Positions 42,726 through 48,484 of a stretch of DNA of 64,000 bases are shown here, piece after piece. The translations under genes were made by a program, and so were the position numbers. The notes beneath the pieces were generated by a model. The model saw only the letters and a program-made list of their open reading frames with translations. It was not told the DNA's origin and did no database searches. Source of the DNA: a virus; the IMG/VR virus record IMGVR_UViG_3300020411_000980, positions 38,353 through 102,352 of that record; one strand, written 5' to 3'. Positions within the stretch are counted from its first letter, which is position 1, and the number at the start of each line of letters is the position of its first letter.

Positions 42726-42946
42726 CGTCGTAGTACCCAGTCTTCAGCAAAATTCTCTGCTTCTTGACGGTGTAAAAAATGTTTAGTTACAGTACTAGCA
42801 ATACGTTCATAGTATTGCTTAGTAGTTTTAGGTGGTGGAGTATCATACTCAGCACATAATACATTATATCCTTTACCATAAAATTCATTGCACATAACGG
42901 TTGACTCTCTCAACCTATCGTCGCTATAAAAATTAGAGGTGTCCAT
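42722..42946 (-). CDS. Hypothetical protein, first gene of the deformylase-purine operon
   Basis: The 74-aa product (MDTSNFYSDDRLRESTVMCN) is helical and ends in EAENFAEDWVLRR. Its ATG directly follows the T-run of a terminator and has no SD. The promoter at 42970-42998 overlaps that terminator. No family recognised. Confidence 0.62.
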   Translation of the reverse strand: MDTSNFYSDDRLRESTVMCNEFYGKGYNVLCAEYDTPPPKTTKQYYERIASTVTKHFLHRQEAENFAEDWVLRR

Positions 42947-42969
42947 AAAAAAGAGGGAGTAATACTCCC
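42947..42969 (-). terminator. Terminator after the tRNA cluster
   Basis: Minus-strand GGGAGT (42964-42969) pairs with ACTCCC (42955-42960), followed by TCTTTTTT. It would end read-through from the tRNA genes upstream. Confidence 0.7.
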
Positions 42970-42998
42970 TTTATATATCTGATTTTCTTTAGTGTCAA
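42970..42998 (-). promoter_or_regulatory. Sigma70-type promoter of the deformylase-purine operon
   Basis: TTGACA (42993-42998) and TATAAA (42970-42975) are separated by 17 nt. The -10 abuts the 5' arm of the terminator, so the start (about 42963) would fall beyond that arm. Confidence 0.68.
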
Positions 42999-43071
42999 TA
43001 GGAGTGGTGGGAGTCGAACCCACACTGTGATGATTTTAAGTCATCTGTCTCTGCCTTTGGACTACACTCCC
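42999..43071 (-). tRNA. tRNA-Leu (UAA), short variable loop
   Basis: Minus strand, 73 nt: acceptor GGGAGTG/CACTCCT, D-arm, anticodon stem GATGA/TCATC with loop CTTAAAA (anticodon TAA), T-arm GTGGG-TTCGACT-CCCAC, discriminator A. The variable loop is only 5 nt (ACAGT), whereas bacterial tRNA-Leu has a long variable arm. Confidence 0.78.
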
Positions 43072-43148
43072 TGGCGACTCAGGTAGGACTCGAACCTACA
43101 ACCAATTGCTTAGAAGGCAATTGCTCTATTCCATTGAGCTACTGAGTC
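43072..43148 (-). tRNA. tRNA-Arg (UCU), CCA encoded
   Basis: Minus strand: acceptor GACTCAG/CTGAGTC, D-arm, anticodon stem ATTGC/GCAAT with loop CTTCTAA (anticodon TCT), T-arm GTAGG-TTCGAGT-CCTAC, discriminator G and an encoded CCA. Its 3' end abuts the next tRNA. Confidence 0.86.
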
Positions 43149-43152
43149 AAGG

Positions 43153-43224
43153 TAGGACTACCGAGAATTGAACTCGGTTCACACCGTTATAAGCAGTGGG
43201 CATTAACCAATATGCGATAGTCCC
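43153..43224 (-). tRNA. tRNA-Ile (UAU)
   Basis: Minus strand, 72 nt: acceptor GGGACTA/TAGTCCT, D-loop with TTGGTTAA, anticodon stem CACTG/CGGTG with loop CTTATAA (anticodon TAT), T-arm CCGAG-TTCAATT-CTCGG, discriminator A. Reads AUA. Confidence 0.8.
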
Positions 43225-43239
43225 TTCACCAACTCACGT

Positions 43240-43248
43240 AATATAGCA
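43240..43248 (-). promoter_or_regulatory. Extended -10 promoter for the tRNA cluster
   Basis: TGCTATATT on the minus strand, immediately downstream of a terminator T-run and 16 nt before the first tRNA. A -35 is not obvious. Confidence 0.45.
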
Positions 43249-43249
43249 C

Positions 43250-43276
43250 AAAAAAAGAGACCCCAGAAGGGTCTCT
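43250..43276 (-). terminator. Terminator after psbA and its small downstream gene
   Basis: Minus-strand AGAGACCC (43269-43276) pairs with GGGTCTCT (43256-43263), followed by TTTTTT. It closes the psbA transcript. Confidence 0.82.
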
Positions 43277-43299
43277 ATGATTAGGATGTCTTATGTTTT

Positions 43300-43374
43300 T
43301 TAACCTTTAGGGGTCATCCGATAAGCACCGTATATAGTTGCTGAAATTGCAGCAGCGATAGCGATGAGTTCCAT
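43300..43374 (-). CDS. 24-aa membrane peptide following psbA
   Basis: The ORF MELIAIAAAISATIYGAYRM... is a single hydrophobic helix and starts 2 nt after the psbA stop. It sits between psbA and the terminator, so it is transcribed with D1. It might be a photosystem-associated small subunit, but no family is recognised. Confidence 0.5.
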   Translation of the reverse strand: MELIAIAAAISATIYGAYRMTPKG

Positions 43375-43376
43375 TA

Positions 43377-44459
43377 CTAACCTATGCTAGGAGCAAGTAA
43401 TGCAACTTCTGATGTCTCAGCAGCAGCAAGATCAAGTGGGAAGTTGTGTGCATTTCTTTCGTGCATAACTTCCATACCTAAGTTCGCTCTGTTAAGAACG
43501 TCACCCCAAGTAGGAACTACCTTTCCATTTGCATCAATAACCGACTGGTTAAAGTTAAATCCATTCAAGTTGAATGCCATTGTACAGATACCCATAGAGG
43601 TTAACCATACACAAACAACTGGGAATGTTGCAAGGAAGAAGTGTAAACTTCTTGAGTTATTAAATGAAGCATATTGGAAGATCAAACGACCAAAGTAACC
43701 GTGTGCAGCTACGATGTTGTATGTTTCTTCTTCTTGTCCGAACTTGTATCCGTAGTTTTGTGACTCATTCTCAGTTGTTTCTCTGATTAGAGAAGAAGTA
43801 ACTAGAGAACCGTGCATAGCACTGAAGAGTGCTCCACCAAACATACCTGCAACACCTGCCATATGGAATGGGTGCATTAGGATGTTGTGTTCTGCTTGGA
43901 ATACAAACATAAAGTTGAATGTACCTGAGATACCTAGTGGCATACCATCAGAGAATGAACCCTGACCGAATGGATAGACTAGGAATACAGCAAAAGCAGC
44001 AGACACTGGTGCAGAATATGCAACACAGATCCAAGGACGCATACCTAAACGGTATGATAACTCCCACTGTCTACCCATATAGGCAGAGATTCCAATAAGG
44101 AAGTGGAAGATTACTAACTGATATGGACCTCCGTTATACAACCACTCATCTAGTGTGGCAGCTTCCCATATAGGGTAGAAGTGTAGTCCGATAGCGTTAG
44201 AGGATGGAACGACAGCACCAGAGATGATGTTGTTACCAAACATAAGTGAACCAGCAACTGGTTCACGGATCCCGTCGATATCTACGGGAGGAGCAGCGAT
44301 GAACGCCACGATAAAGCAAGTAGCAGCAGCTAACAAGCAAGGAATCATTAGAACTCCAAACCAACCAACATAAATGCGGTTGTTTGTACTTGTAACCCAC
44401 TCACAAAACTCACTCCATCCTGACAATAGACCCTGCTCTCTCTTTGAAAGAGTAGTCAT
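43377..44459 (-). CDS. psbA: Photosystem II D1 protein
   Basis: The 360-aa D1 is complete, without the intron reported in some phages. Visible are the five-helix core, the QB/herbicide region, the Mn ligands around [14 protein letters not shown] near the C-terminus and the segment where the C-terminal tail would be cleaved (after DLA). The position equivalent to residue 130 is Gln (GRQWEL), the D1:1-type residue. It replaces damaged host D1 so that light energy is available during infection. No SD precedes the ATG; a hybrid sigma70/late promoter and a structured leader lie upstream. A 24-aa peptide follows before a strong terminator. Confidence 0.98.
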   Translation of the reverse strand: MTTLSKREQGLLSGWSEFCEWVTSTNNRIYVGWFGVLMIPCLLAAATCFIVAFIAAPPVDIDGIREPVAGSLMFGNNIISGAVVPSSNAIGLHFYPIWEAATLDEWLYNGGPYQLVIFHFLIGISAYMGRQWELSYRLGMRPWICVAYSAPVSAAFAVFLVYPFGQGSFSDGMPLGISGTFNFMFVFQAEHNILMHPFHMAGVAGMFGGALFSAMHGSLVTSSLIRETTENESQNYGYKFGQEEETYNIVAAHGYFGRLIFQYASFNNSRSLHFFLATFPVVCVWLTSMGICTMAFNLNGFNFNQSVIDANGKVVPTWGDVLNRANLGMEVMHERNAHNFPLDLAAAETSEVALLAPSIG

Positions 44460-44571
44460 TGAATTAATAGAACGTTTAATGTGTGCGGTATAAAAAGACT
44501 AATCCCATTCGGGAATCCTCGTGGTCTTGGTTTGAGGTAAGATGAACAGGTGAGGAAACCCTCACCCGATT
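44460..44571 (-). promoter_or_regulatory. Structured psbA leader with 5' hairpin
   Basis: Predicted leader of about 107 nt. GGTGAGG (44560-44566) pairs with CCTCACC (44549-44555) right at the predicted 5' end. A second small stem (TCCC/GGGA) lies near 44500-44512. Likely stabilises the mRNA. Confidence 0.5.
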
Positions 44572-44606
44572 TATTTATAGTAACAGAATGTTAAGCAGTT
44601 TGTCAA
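44572..44606 (-). promoter_or_regulatory. Hybrid sigma70/late promoter of psbA
   Basis: TTGACA (44601-44606) overlaps the stop codon of the upstream gene. After 18 nt comes TACTAT, which runs into TATAAATA (44572-44579). Host-like and T4-late elements thus overlap. Confidence 0.68.
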
Positions 44607-44863
44607 CTCTTATGGACGGTTTCTGAACCGCCACCCAACTGTTCTGATCCCTGTACAGAAAAAGGATTGTACTTATCAGTAGCAATCCTATACATCTTCT
44701 CGTGCATCGTTACTTCTTCTTCTTGATCAACACCAGGAGGTTGTATCTCCGATGGTGATGTATCTAATGGTTCGTCTCTTGCTATTGGCATAAGGTCTAA
44801 AGGGTTTATTCTGTCATCAAACCAAGCATCATATTGAATCTTGTCTGGTGCAGGATATGTCAT
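44603..44863 (-). CDS. Conserved hypothetical protein upstream of psbA
   Basis: The 86-aa acidic, proline-rich product (DDRINPLDLMPIARDEPLD, PPGVDQEEEV) has no hydrophobic segment. Its stop codon is part of the psbA -35 box. Encoded directly after the 89-aa protein, 0 nt apart. No family recognised. Confidence 0.6.
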   Translation of the reverse strand: MTYPAPDKIQYDAWFDDRINPLDLMPIARDEPLDTSPSEIQPPGVDQEEEVTMHEKMYRIATDKYNPFSVQGSEQLGGGSETVHKS

Positions 44864-45133
44864 CTACTTACCAGCAGGGGTCTTGGGAGGACAGTCTATA
44901 GTTACTGTGCCTGTCAATGGTTGATGTAAGTGTTCTAATACGTGATCAATCTTCGCATTTATTTCGTGTAGATGTTGATGGATCTCGTTAAGACGTGGGT
45001 CAACTGGTGGCACATATGCCAATGGATCAGTTTGATATGCAGGATCAACTGCGAAGGTCTCGCCAGTTGCTACGTCACCGATATCTATATTAATATCTTG
45101 TCCTGTAATAGGATCAGGTTGTGAGTTTGTCAT
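44864..45133 (-). CDS. Hypothetical protein
   Basis: This 89-aa product has an acidic, Thr/Pro-rich first half (SQPDPITGQDINIDIGDV) and a His-rich amphipathic helix (LNEIHQHLHEINAKIDHVLEHL). The helix could form a coiled coil or bind metal. A CTAAATA late promoter lies 21 nt upstream. No family recognised. Confidence 0.6.
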   Translation of the reverse strand: MTNSQPDPITGQDINIDIGDVATGETFAVDPAYQTDPLAYVPPVDPRLNEIHQHLHEINAKIDHVLEHLHQPLTGTVTIDCPPKTPAGK

Positions 45134-45154
45134 AGTAATAGTGAAACTTAATTT

Positions 45155-45161
45155 TATTTAG
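45155..45161 (-). promoter_or_regulatory. T4-type late promoter CTAAATA
   Basis: ACTAAATAAAAT on the minus strand, overlapping the stop of the PsbN-like gene and 21 nt upstream of the 89-aa gene. Confidence 0.68.
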
Positions 45162-45310
45162 TCGTGACGATGTGCTATACCAAGCTCGTGCATCTTAGAG
45201 TGCTCATCTATGGGATCTCTAACGTCCTTAGAACCAGGACCAAAAGTAAACCATAGACCTACACCCACCAACGTGAGTAGTATGCCAATGATAATGAAAA
45301 CAATAATCAT
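45158..45310 (-). CDS. PsbN-like small membrane protein
   Basis: The 50-aa ORF consists of one N-terminal membrane helix (IIVFIIIGILLTLVGVGLWF) followed by FGPGSKDVRDPIDEHSK. PsbN proteins of cyanobacteria end with G-x-ALYTAFG-x-PS-x(3)-LRDPFEEH; the G-x-L-W/Y-x-x-FG-x-x-S-x(3)-RDP-x-x-EH pattern is shared. PsbN (about 43 aa) acts in photosystem II assembly and repair. The 15-residue extension beyond EH (MHELGIAHRHD) is unusual. The gene overlaps the upstream stop and lies two genes before psbA. Confidence 0.62.
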   Translation of the reverse strand: MIIVFIIIGILLTLVGVGLWFTFGPGSKDVRDPIDEHSKMHELGIAHRHD

Positions 45311-45657
45311 CGCTTAAGTAATGCGGGAACATCTCCGTCATCATCATCGTCATCGTCTTCATCGTACCACGGATCATTAATCTCATTGATCCGTTCCTTA
45401 AGAGACTGTTGTAAATTCGAATCTGATGTCAATACTTTTCGTTTGAAGTCCTCGTCAGGAGTAAACTGAACCACCATTAATTCTTCACCTGGTTTCACAT
45501 CCTTCATCTCTGGATGAGGTGGTCGTGTTACTTGAGTCGTGGACTCTACAAACTTTCCACTACCTAATTGCTGTGCAGCATCCCATCCCTGTGACATCAT
45601 TCTCACTGCGAGAACGAACAAGGTAAACATAAATGCTAGGAACACCCACTCAATCAT
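45307..45657 (-). CDS. Membrane protein with acidic C-terminus
   Basis: This 116-aa protein starts with one hydrophobic helix (EWVFLAFMFTLFVLAVRMM), continues with a charged domain (PHPEMKDVKPGEELMVVQFT) and ends in a Glu/Asp run (DPWYDEDDDDDDDGDVP). Overlaps the PsbN-like gene by 4 nt. Single-pass topology with soluble domain; function unknown. Confidence 0.65.
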   Translation of the reverse strand: MIEWVFLAFMFTLFVLAVRMMSQGWDAAQQLGSGKFVESTTQVTRPPHPEMKDVKPGEELMVVQFTPDEDFKRKVLTSDSNLQQSLKERINEINDPWYDEDDDDDDDGDVPALLKR

Positions 45658-45802
45658 CTTTCGGTTTTGGTTTCTTTGTAATTTTCTTTATCATTTTTGC
45701 ATAGTAAACATCCTGTTTCGTATACCAATCAGGATGCTCCTTCGCCAAGCGAATTATCTTCTTGGCTGCTTTTCTGTTTTGTTTTCGATTCGGGTCTGGC
45801 AT
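45650..45802 (-). CDS. Small basic protein
   Basis: The 50-aa product begins MPDPNRKQNRKAAKKIIRLA, then HPDWYTKQDVYYAKMIKK, and is strongly basic. Start chosen at the internal ATG because the longer frame would overlap the 91-aa gene more. A common short protein in cyanophages of this type. Probably nucleic-acid binding. Confidence 0.58.
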   Translation of the reverse strand: MPDPNRKQNRKAAKKIIRLAKEHPDWYTKQDVYYAKMIKKITKKPKPKDD

Positions 45803-46004
45803 TGTGGTACCACTTAATGTATAGTCGTGCGAGGTCAGACCTGAAACAAATTTCATCCTCTCTGAGTTGTTTGTATTCTCCTGAGTCGATAACCCAATCG
45901 CAAAATCTATAGTCTGCATAGTCTAATTGACCTTTGCGATCAACACAATCCTGCAAACATCGTCTACGTAGTTCAACGATTTCGTCTGTGATTTTATAGG
46001 TCAT
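45729..46004 (-). CDS. Hypothetical protein
   Basis: The 91-aa product starts MTYKITDEIVELRRRCLQDC and has several Cys, Trp and Tyr (YADYRFCDWVIDSGEY, ICFRSDLARLYIKWY). It overlaps the next ORF by 74 nt at its C-terminus. No family recognised. Confidence 0.58.
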   Translation of the reverse strand: MTYKITDEIVELRRRCLQDCVDRKGQLDYADYRFCDWVIDSGEYKQLREDEICFRSDLARLYIKWYHNARPESKTKQKSSQEDNSLGEGAS

Positions 46005-46164
46005 TGATCATCCTCACGTTTTTGTAATAGGGTACGTAGTCTTTACCGAAATTGCAAAGATTAATATAGAAGTTTGCTTTTGTCTCAGACAGTCCACAAT
46101 ACTTCCTTAAAGTGATCCAGTGATCTGGTTTCTCCTCAAGTTGTAAACTGTAGGTACGTTTCAT
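45994..46164 (-). CDS. Small hypothetical protein
   Basis: This 56-aa ORF (MKRTYSLQLEEKPDHWITLR) has a Cys-containing helix (YCGLSETKANFYINLCNF) and a basic end. It overlaps the next gene by 11 nt (ATGACCTATAA) and the previous one by 4 nt, consistent with translational coupling. No family recognised. Confidence 0.6.
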   Translation of the reverse strand: MKRTYSLQLEEKPDHWITLRKYCGLSETKANFYINLCNFGKDYVPYYKNVRMINDL

Positions 46165-46310
46165 TCTTCTAGAGATTTGTTTGTTATCACAATCTTATCG
46201 CCTTCGATAGTAAATTGCAACTCGTCATCGTGGTCCCACATTAATTCTTCATAAAGAGAATTAAGTCGTTCCATATCTTCCCAAAGATCATTAACGTGAT
46301 GTTCATCCAT
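46161..46310 (-). CDS. Small acidic protein
   Basis: This 49-aa product ([19 protein letters not shown]) is acidic and helical, ending with a strand (IVITNKSLEE). It overlaps the petF stop (TAATG) and resembles short acidic proteins that follow petF in related phages. Function unknown. Confidence 0.62.
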   Translation of the reverse strand: MDEHHVNDLWEDMERLNSLYEELMWDHDDELQFTIEGDKIVITNKSLEE

Positions 46311-46600
46311 TAGAAGAGATTCTCCTCCTGTTCCGTCAGAATAGTCACATCAGATGTAGGATATGCTACGCACGTTAGTACGAAACCTGCTTCCATCTGA
46401 TCCTCATCTAAGAAGGATTGATCTTCCTGATTAACTGTCCCTTCTAACACCTTACCTGCACAAGTACTACAAGCACCTGCTCTACAGGAATATGGGTGAT
46501 CGATGCCTGCTTCTTCAGCAGCATCTAGTATGTACTGGTCTGTAGCACATTCAAATGATTCAACTGAATCATCTGCCGATTTGAAAGTTACAGTTGCCAT
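46310..46600 (-). CDS. petF: Plant-type [2Fe-2S] ferredoxin PetF
   Basis: The 96-aa protein has cysteines at 39, 44, 47 and 77 ([12 protein letters not shown]...LTCVAY), the plant-type ferredoxin pattern. It would carry electrons from photosystem I to FNR or to the phage bilin reductase PcyA. No SD is seen at the ATG, in common with psbA and hli. An extended -10 box (TGCTATAAT) and a late-like motif are 21-30 nt upstream. Confidence 0.95.
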   Translation of the reverse strand: MATVTFKSADDSVESFECATDQYILDAAEEAGIDHPYSCRAGACSTCAGKVLEGTVNQEDQSFLDEDQMEAGFVLTCVAYPTSDVTILTEQEENLF

Positions 46601-46621
46601 TGATTAAAAACAATTCACTGC

Positions 46622-46635
46622 TATTTATTATAGCA
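46622..46635 (-). promoter_or_regulatory. Composite promoter of petF
   Basis: TGCTATAAT (46627-46635) overlaps TAATAAATA (46622-46630), which resembles the late consensus. It lies directly after the T-run of the upstream terminator, 21 nt from the ATG. Confidence 0.6.
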
Positions 46636-46637
46636 TT

Positions 46638-46663
46638 AAAAAACCTCCTCGAAAGAGGAGGTT
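46638..46663 (-). terminator. Terminator of the hli operon
   Basis: AACCTCCTC (minus strand, 46655-46663) pairs with GAGGAGGTT (46642-46650), then TTTTTT. Located 3 nt from the petF extended -10 box. Confidence 0.82.
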
Positions 46664-46676
46664 ATTGTATCGTGAC

Positions 46677-46781
46677 CTAGATTAGACCCATAGAACCTGC
46701 AGTTATTCCTATGGTAACCAAGAATCCGAACTCAATGAGATCCCTATAGGGACTTAATAATATTCTGTTTTGAATTGTCAT
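46677..46781 (-). CDS. 34-aa membrane peptide
   Basis: The ORF starts MTIQNRILLSPYRDLIEF and has a hydrophobic stretch (FGFLVTIGITAGSMGLI). It follows the 25-aa peptide by an ATGA overlap and ends just before the hli terminator. Function unknown. Confidence 0.5.
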   Translation of the reverse strand: MTIQNRILLSPYRDLIEFGFLVTIGITAGSMGLI

Positions 46782-46855
46782 TGGTAAGCGAACTGACTAA
46801 TGCTTGGTATCCAAACATAGGCAATTACAGTTAACAAAAATAGTGCTTGATACAT
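46778..46855 (-). CDS. 25-aa membrane peptide
   Basis: The ORF MYQALFLLTVIAYVWIP... is a single hydrophobic helix. It begins right after the 64-aa gene and overlaps the next peptide by 4 nt. Function unknown. Confidence 0.45.
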   Translation of the reverse strand: MYQALFLLTVIAYVWIPSISQFAYQ

Positions 46856-46856
46856 T

Positions 46857-47051
46857 TTATGCTCCTGATGGTACCGTTACAGGTTGCAACTGTTGTACAC
46901 GCATACCCTTTCCTCCATTTGTATCATCGTCATCATCATTACCATCAATGGCTCTGATGAATAACTCAATCAATACAAGTGCTGCCATTGGATAGAAACA
47001 CCAAAGAATAGCAACAAAGGGTGATATCTCGTTGACTGCTAGATCACCCAT
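46857..47051 (-). CDS. Small membrane protein of the hli operon
   Basis: This 64-aa protein has one hydrophobic helix (PFVAILWCFYPMAALVLIELF), then an acidic linker (DGNDDDDDTNGG) and a short C-terminus. Proteins of this type recur beside hli in cyanomyoviruses. Co-transcribed with the hli genes. Confidence 0.65.
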   Translation of the reverse strand: MGDLAVNEISPFVAILWCFYPMAALVLIELFIRAIDGNDDDDDTNGGKGMRVQQLQPVTVPSGA

Positions 47052-47168
47052 TTAACTAGGGAAGTACTTAAACTTCGTGTACAGAGCTACTCCTACCCAG
47101 AAGATTAACATTGCTGCTCTTCCGTTTGCTCTGAAAAAGATATCTGCTTGAGTAGAATTGCTATTCAT
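47052..47168 (-). CDS. Hli-like small protein (degenerate CAB motif)
   Basis: The 38-aa product MNSNSTQADIFFRANGRAAM... has RANGRAAMLIFWVGVALY, which resembles the chlorophyll-binding motif ExxNGRxAMxGF but has Arg in place of Glu and Ile in place of Gly. Its stop abuts the next start. It may bind pigment weakly or not at all. Start at ATG 47168 overlaps the upstream stop (TAATG). Confidence 0.62.
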   Translation of the reverse strand: MNSNSTQADIFFRANGRAAMLIFWVGVALYTKFKYFPS

Positions 47169-47275
47169 TAGAAGATACCTGGTATGATTTGACCTGTTGT
47201 TGCGTATGCTCCGAACGCTGCAACGAATCCAATCATTGCTGCCCATCCGTTAAACTTTTCTGCTTCTGGTGTCAT
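47168..47275 (-). CDS. hli: High-light-inducible protein (Hli)
   Basis: The 35-aa protein is a minimal Hli: EKFNGWAAMIGFVAAFGAYATTG is the one-helix CAB motif (E-x-x-N-G-x-x-A-M-x-G-F). It ends in the IIPGIF common to phage Hli. Hli dissipate excess light energy and protect photosystems during psbA turnover. Three hli-type genes lie in tandem. Confidence 0.88.
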   Translation of the reverse strand: MTPEAEKFNGWAAMIGFVAAFGAYATTGQIIPGIF

Positions 47276-47354
47276 TGTTTTAAACTCCTTTCGTTAGATT
47301 TAATAGGGTTAGAAAGTGACTCGCTTATGCGAGTGGTGTAAGAGACCTTGGTAC

Positions 47355-47546
47355 CTAAAAGATACCTGGTATAACTGCTCCGAATAGGATGTAGTTATGT
47401 ACGAGTGCGAAGAATCCAATCATCGCCAAGCGACCATTGAGTTTCTCTGCGTGTGGACCATATCCTTCGTAGTTTTCTACGTAAGATATTTGTGGTTCAG
47501 TCGCAAACATATTCTGTCTGCCACCTTGTTCTGTTGTTACAGTCAT
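47355..47546 (-). CDS. hli: High-light-inducible protein (Hli)
   Basis: The 63-aa protein carries EKLNGRLAMIGFFALVHNYILFG, the canonical E-x-x-NGRxAMxGF helix, plus an N-terminal segment (QISYVENYEGYGPHA) and a GAVIPGIF end. It has its own strong sigma70-type promoter. No SD precedes the ATG. First gene of the hli operon. Confidence 0.92.
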   Translation of the reverse strand: MTVTTEQGGRQNMFATEPQISYVENYEGYGPHAEKLNGRLAMIGFFALVHNYILFGAVIPGIF

Positions 47547-47571
47547 TTTGTTTGTTAAGAACTGTTACATA

Positions 47572-47601
47572 ATTATATAGTAAATCTTAACACTTTGTCA
47601 A
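47572..47601 (-). promoter_or_regulatory. Sigma70-type promoter of the hli operon
   Basis: TTGACA (47596-47601), spacer 18, TATAAT (47572-47577) on the minus strand; both hexamers are perfect. The leader to the ATG is about 19 nt. Confidence 0.82.
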
Positions 47602-47651
47602 ATTTGAAGACATTATGTCAGCATACCAGAGTATTTATACCTATTCTACTT

Positions 47652-48119
47652 TTAAGCCTGAAAATAATCCTTGCGGTAGTACCGACCAAGGATGTTAGAA
47701 TTATAAAAAGCAGGTTGTCCATCGGATCCTGCTTCTGTTAGTACGTTATTTATAAACAGTTGTCTTGTCTCTTCAAAGTTTACTCTTCCTTTTGTGGAAT
47801 GTAAAGATAGGATCTCCCTGCTGAAAGAGTGTCGTCCAAACTCTTTAATGTCTGCTGTAAGCTCTGGAGAACTACCGTAGTATTTTTTCCAGTCACTCTC
47901 AGACGAAACACGCCTGACCCCACCTCTAGGCTTTCTACGTTGGATGAAGTACTTTCTTCCGATGTACTTCCGACCCGTGATGAGATTTGTAATGCAGTAG
48001 ACGTAACCGAAGAAGCCGTCAATGTCAGCAGAAGTAAAAGTTGAACCCTTATAGGTCCAGGGGTTCTCGTAATCTCCTTCCAAAGTTTTTTCATTAGTAT
48101 TCTCCGTCGTTGTCATCAC
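47652..48119 (-). CDS. GIY-YIG family endonuclease
   Basis: The 155-aa protein has GYVY at 38-41 and KYIG at 51-54, the GIY-YIG core, followed by RKYF and a helical part with SDWKKYYGSSPELTADIKEFG and NFEETRQLFINNVLTEAG (catalytic Glu). This pattern resembles SegE-like endonucleases in T4-like phages. A free-standing homing endonuclease is likely, but no interrupted target was found nearby. Confidence 0.78.
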   Translation of the reverse strand: MMTTTENTNEKTLEGDYENPWTYKGSTFTSADIDGFFGYVYCITNLITGRKYIGRKYFIQRRKPRGGVRRVSSESDWKKYYGSSPELTADIKEFGRHSFSREILSLHSTKGRVNFEETRQLFINNVLTEAGSDGQPAFYNSNILGRYYRKDYFQA

Positions 48120-48237
48120 CGATCATAATGTTTGGTCCTTCCGTGTATTTAGACACGTCAGACCAGACCTCAGATTCCAACTCAAAGGTGATGGTTTTAA
48201 GTTGTCTGATAATCTCCTTTACTTTTTCTCTGTCCAT
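48094..48237 (-). CDS. Small acidic protein
   Basis: The 47-aa ORF (MDREKVKEIIRQLKTITFELE) is helical and acidic, ending in IMIGDDNDGEY. It overlaps the nuclease gene by 26 nt. Such short acidic proteins recur in T4-like cyanophages. Function unknown. Confidence 0.58.
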   Translation of the reverse strand: MDREKVKEIIRQLKTITFELESEVWSDVSKYTEGPNIMIGDDNDGEY

Positions 48238-48386
48238 AAAGTAGGTTCTCCAATAGGTTCGATGTCGATACCATCCATCCTCCTTACCATAGTCTTTGCT
48301 AATTCATTAGCTTGATGTTTAAAGGAAGTTTCTACTACCATACCATACTCTTGCCCTTCGTGCAAGAATTTTACTTGCCATTTCAT
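48219..48386 (-). CDS. Small hypothetical protein
   Basis: The 55-aa ORF MKWQVKFLHEGQEYGMVVETSF... has a beta-strand N-terminus then a helix (HQANELAKTMVRRMDGI). It overlaps the next gene by 19 nt. No family recognised. Confidence 0.55.
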   Translation of the reverse strand: MKWQVKFLHEGQEYGMVVETSFKHQANELAKTMVRRMDGIDIEPIGEPTLWTEKK

Positions 48387-48484
48387 CCGAATAAATGTAC
48401 GTTGTGTGACTTACGAGGAGGTACATACTTATACTTCTTCTTCTTGACTGCGATATAGATCTTCAGGAGGGTGTCACTCTTCAT
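48383..48484 (-). CDS. Small basic protein
   Basis: The 33-aa ORF (MKSDTLLKIYIAVKKKKYKY) overlaps the pyrE stop (ATGAAG) and ends just before the next ORF. Lys-rich; may bind nucleic acid. No family recognised. Confidence 0.45.
   Translation of the reverse strand: MKSDTLLKIYIAVKKKKYKYVPPRKSHNVHLFG

Noticed and set aside
43377-44459. Group I intron in psbA
   Set aside because: The D1 reading frame is uninterrupted across all 360 codons.
47780-48094. 104-aa minus-strand frame overlapping the GIY-YIG gene
   Set aside because: Fully inside the nuclease gene in another frame, with no distinctive features.
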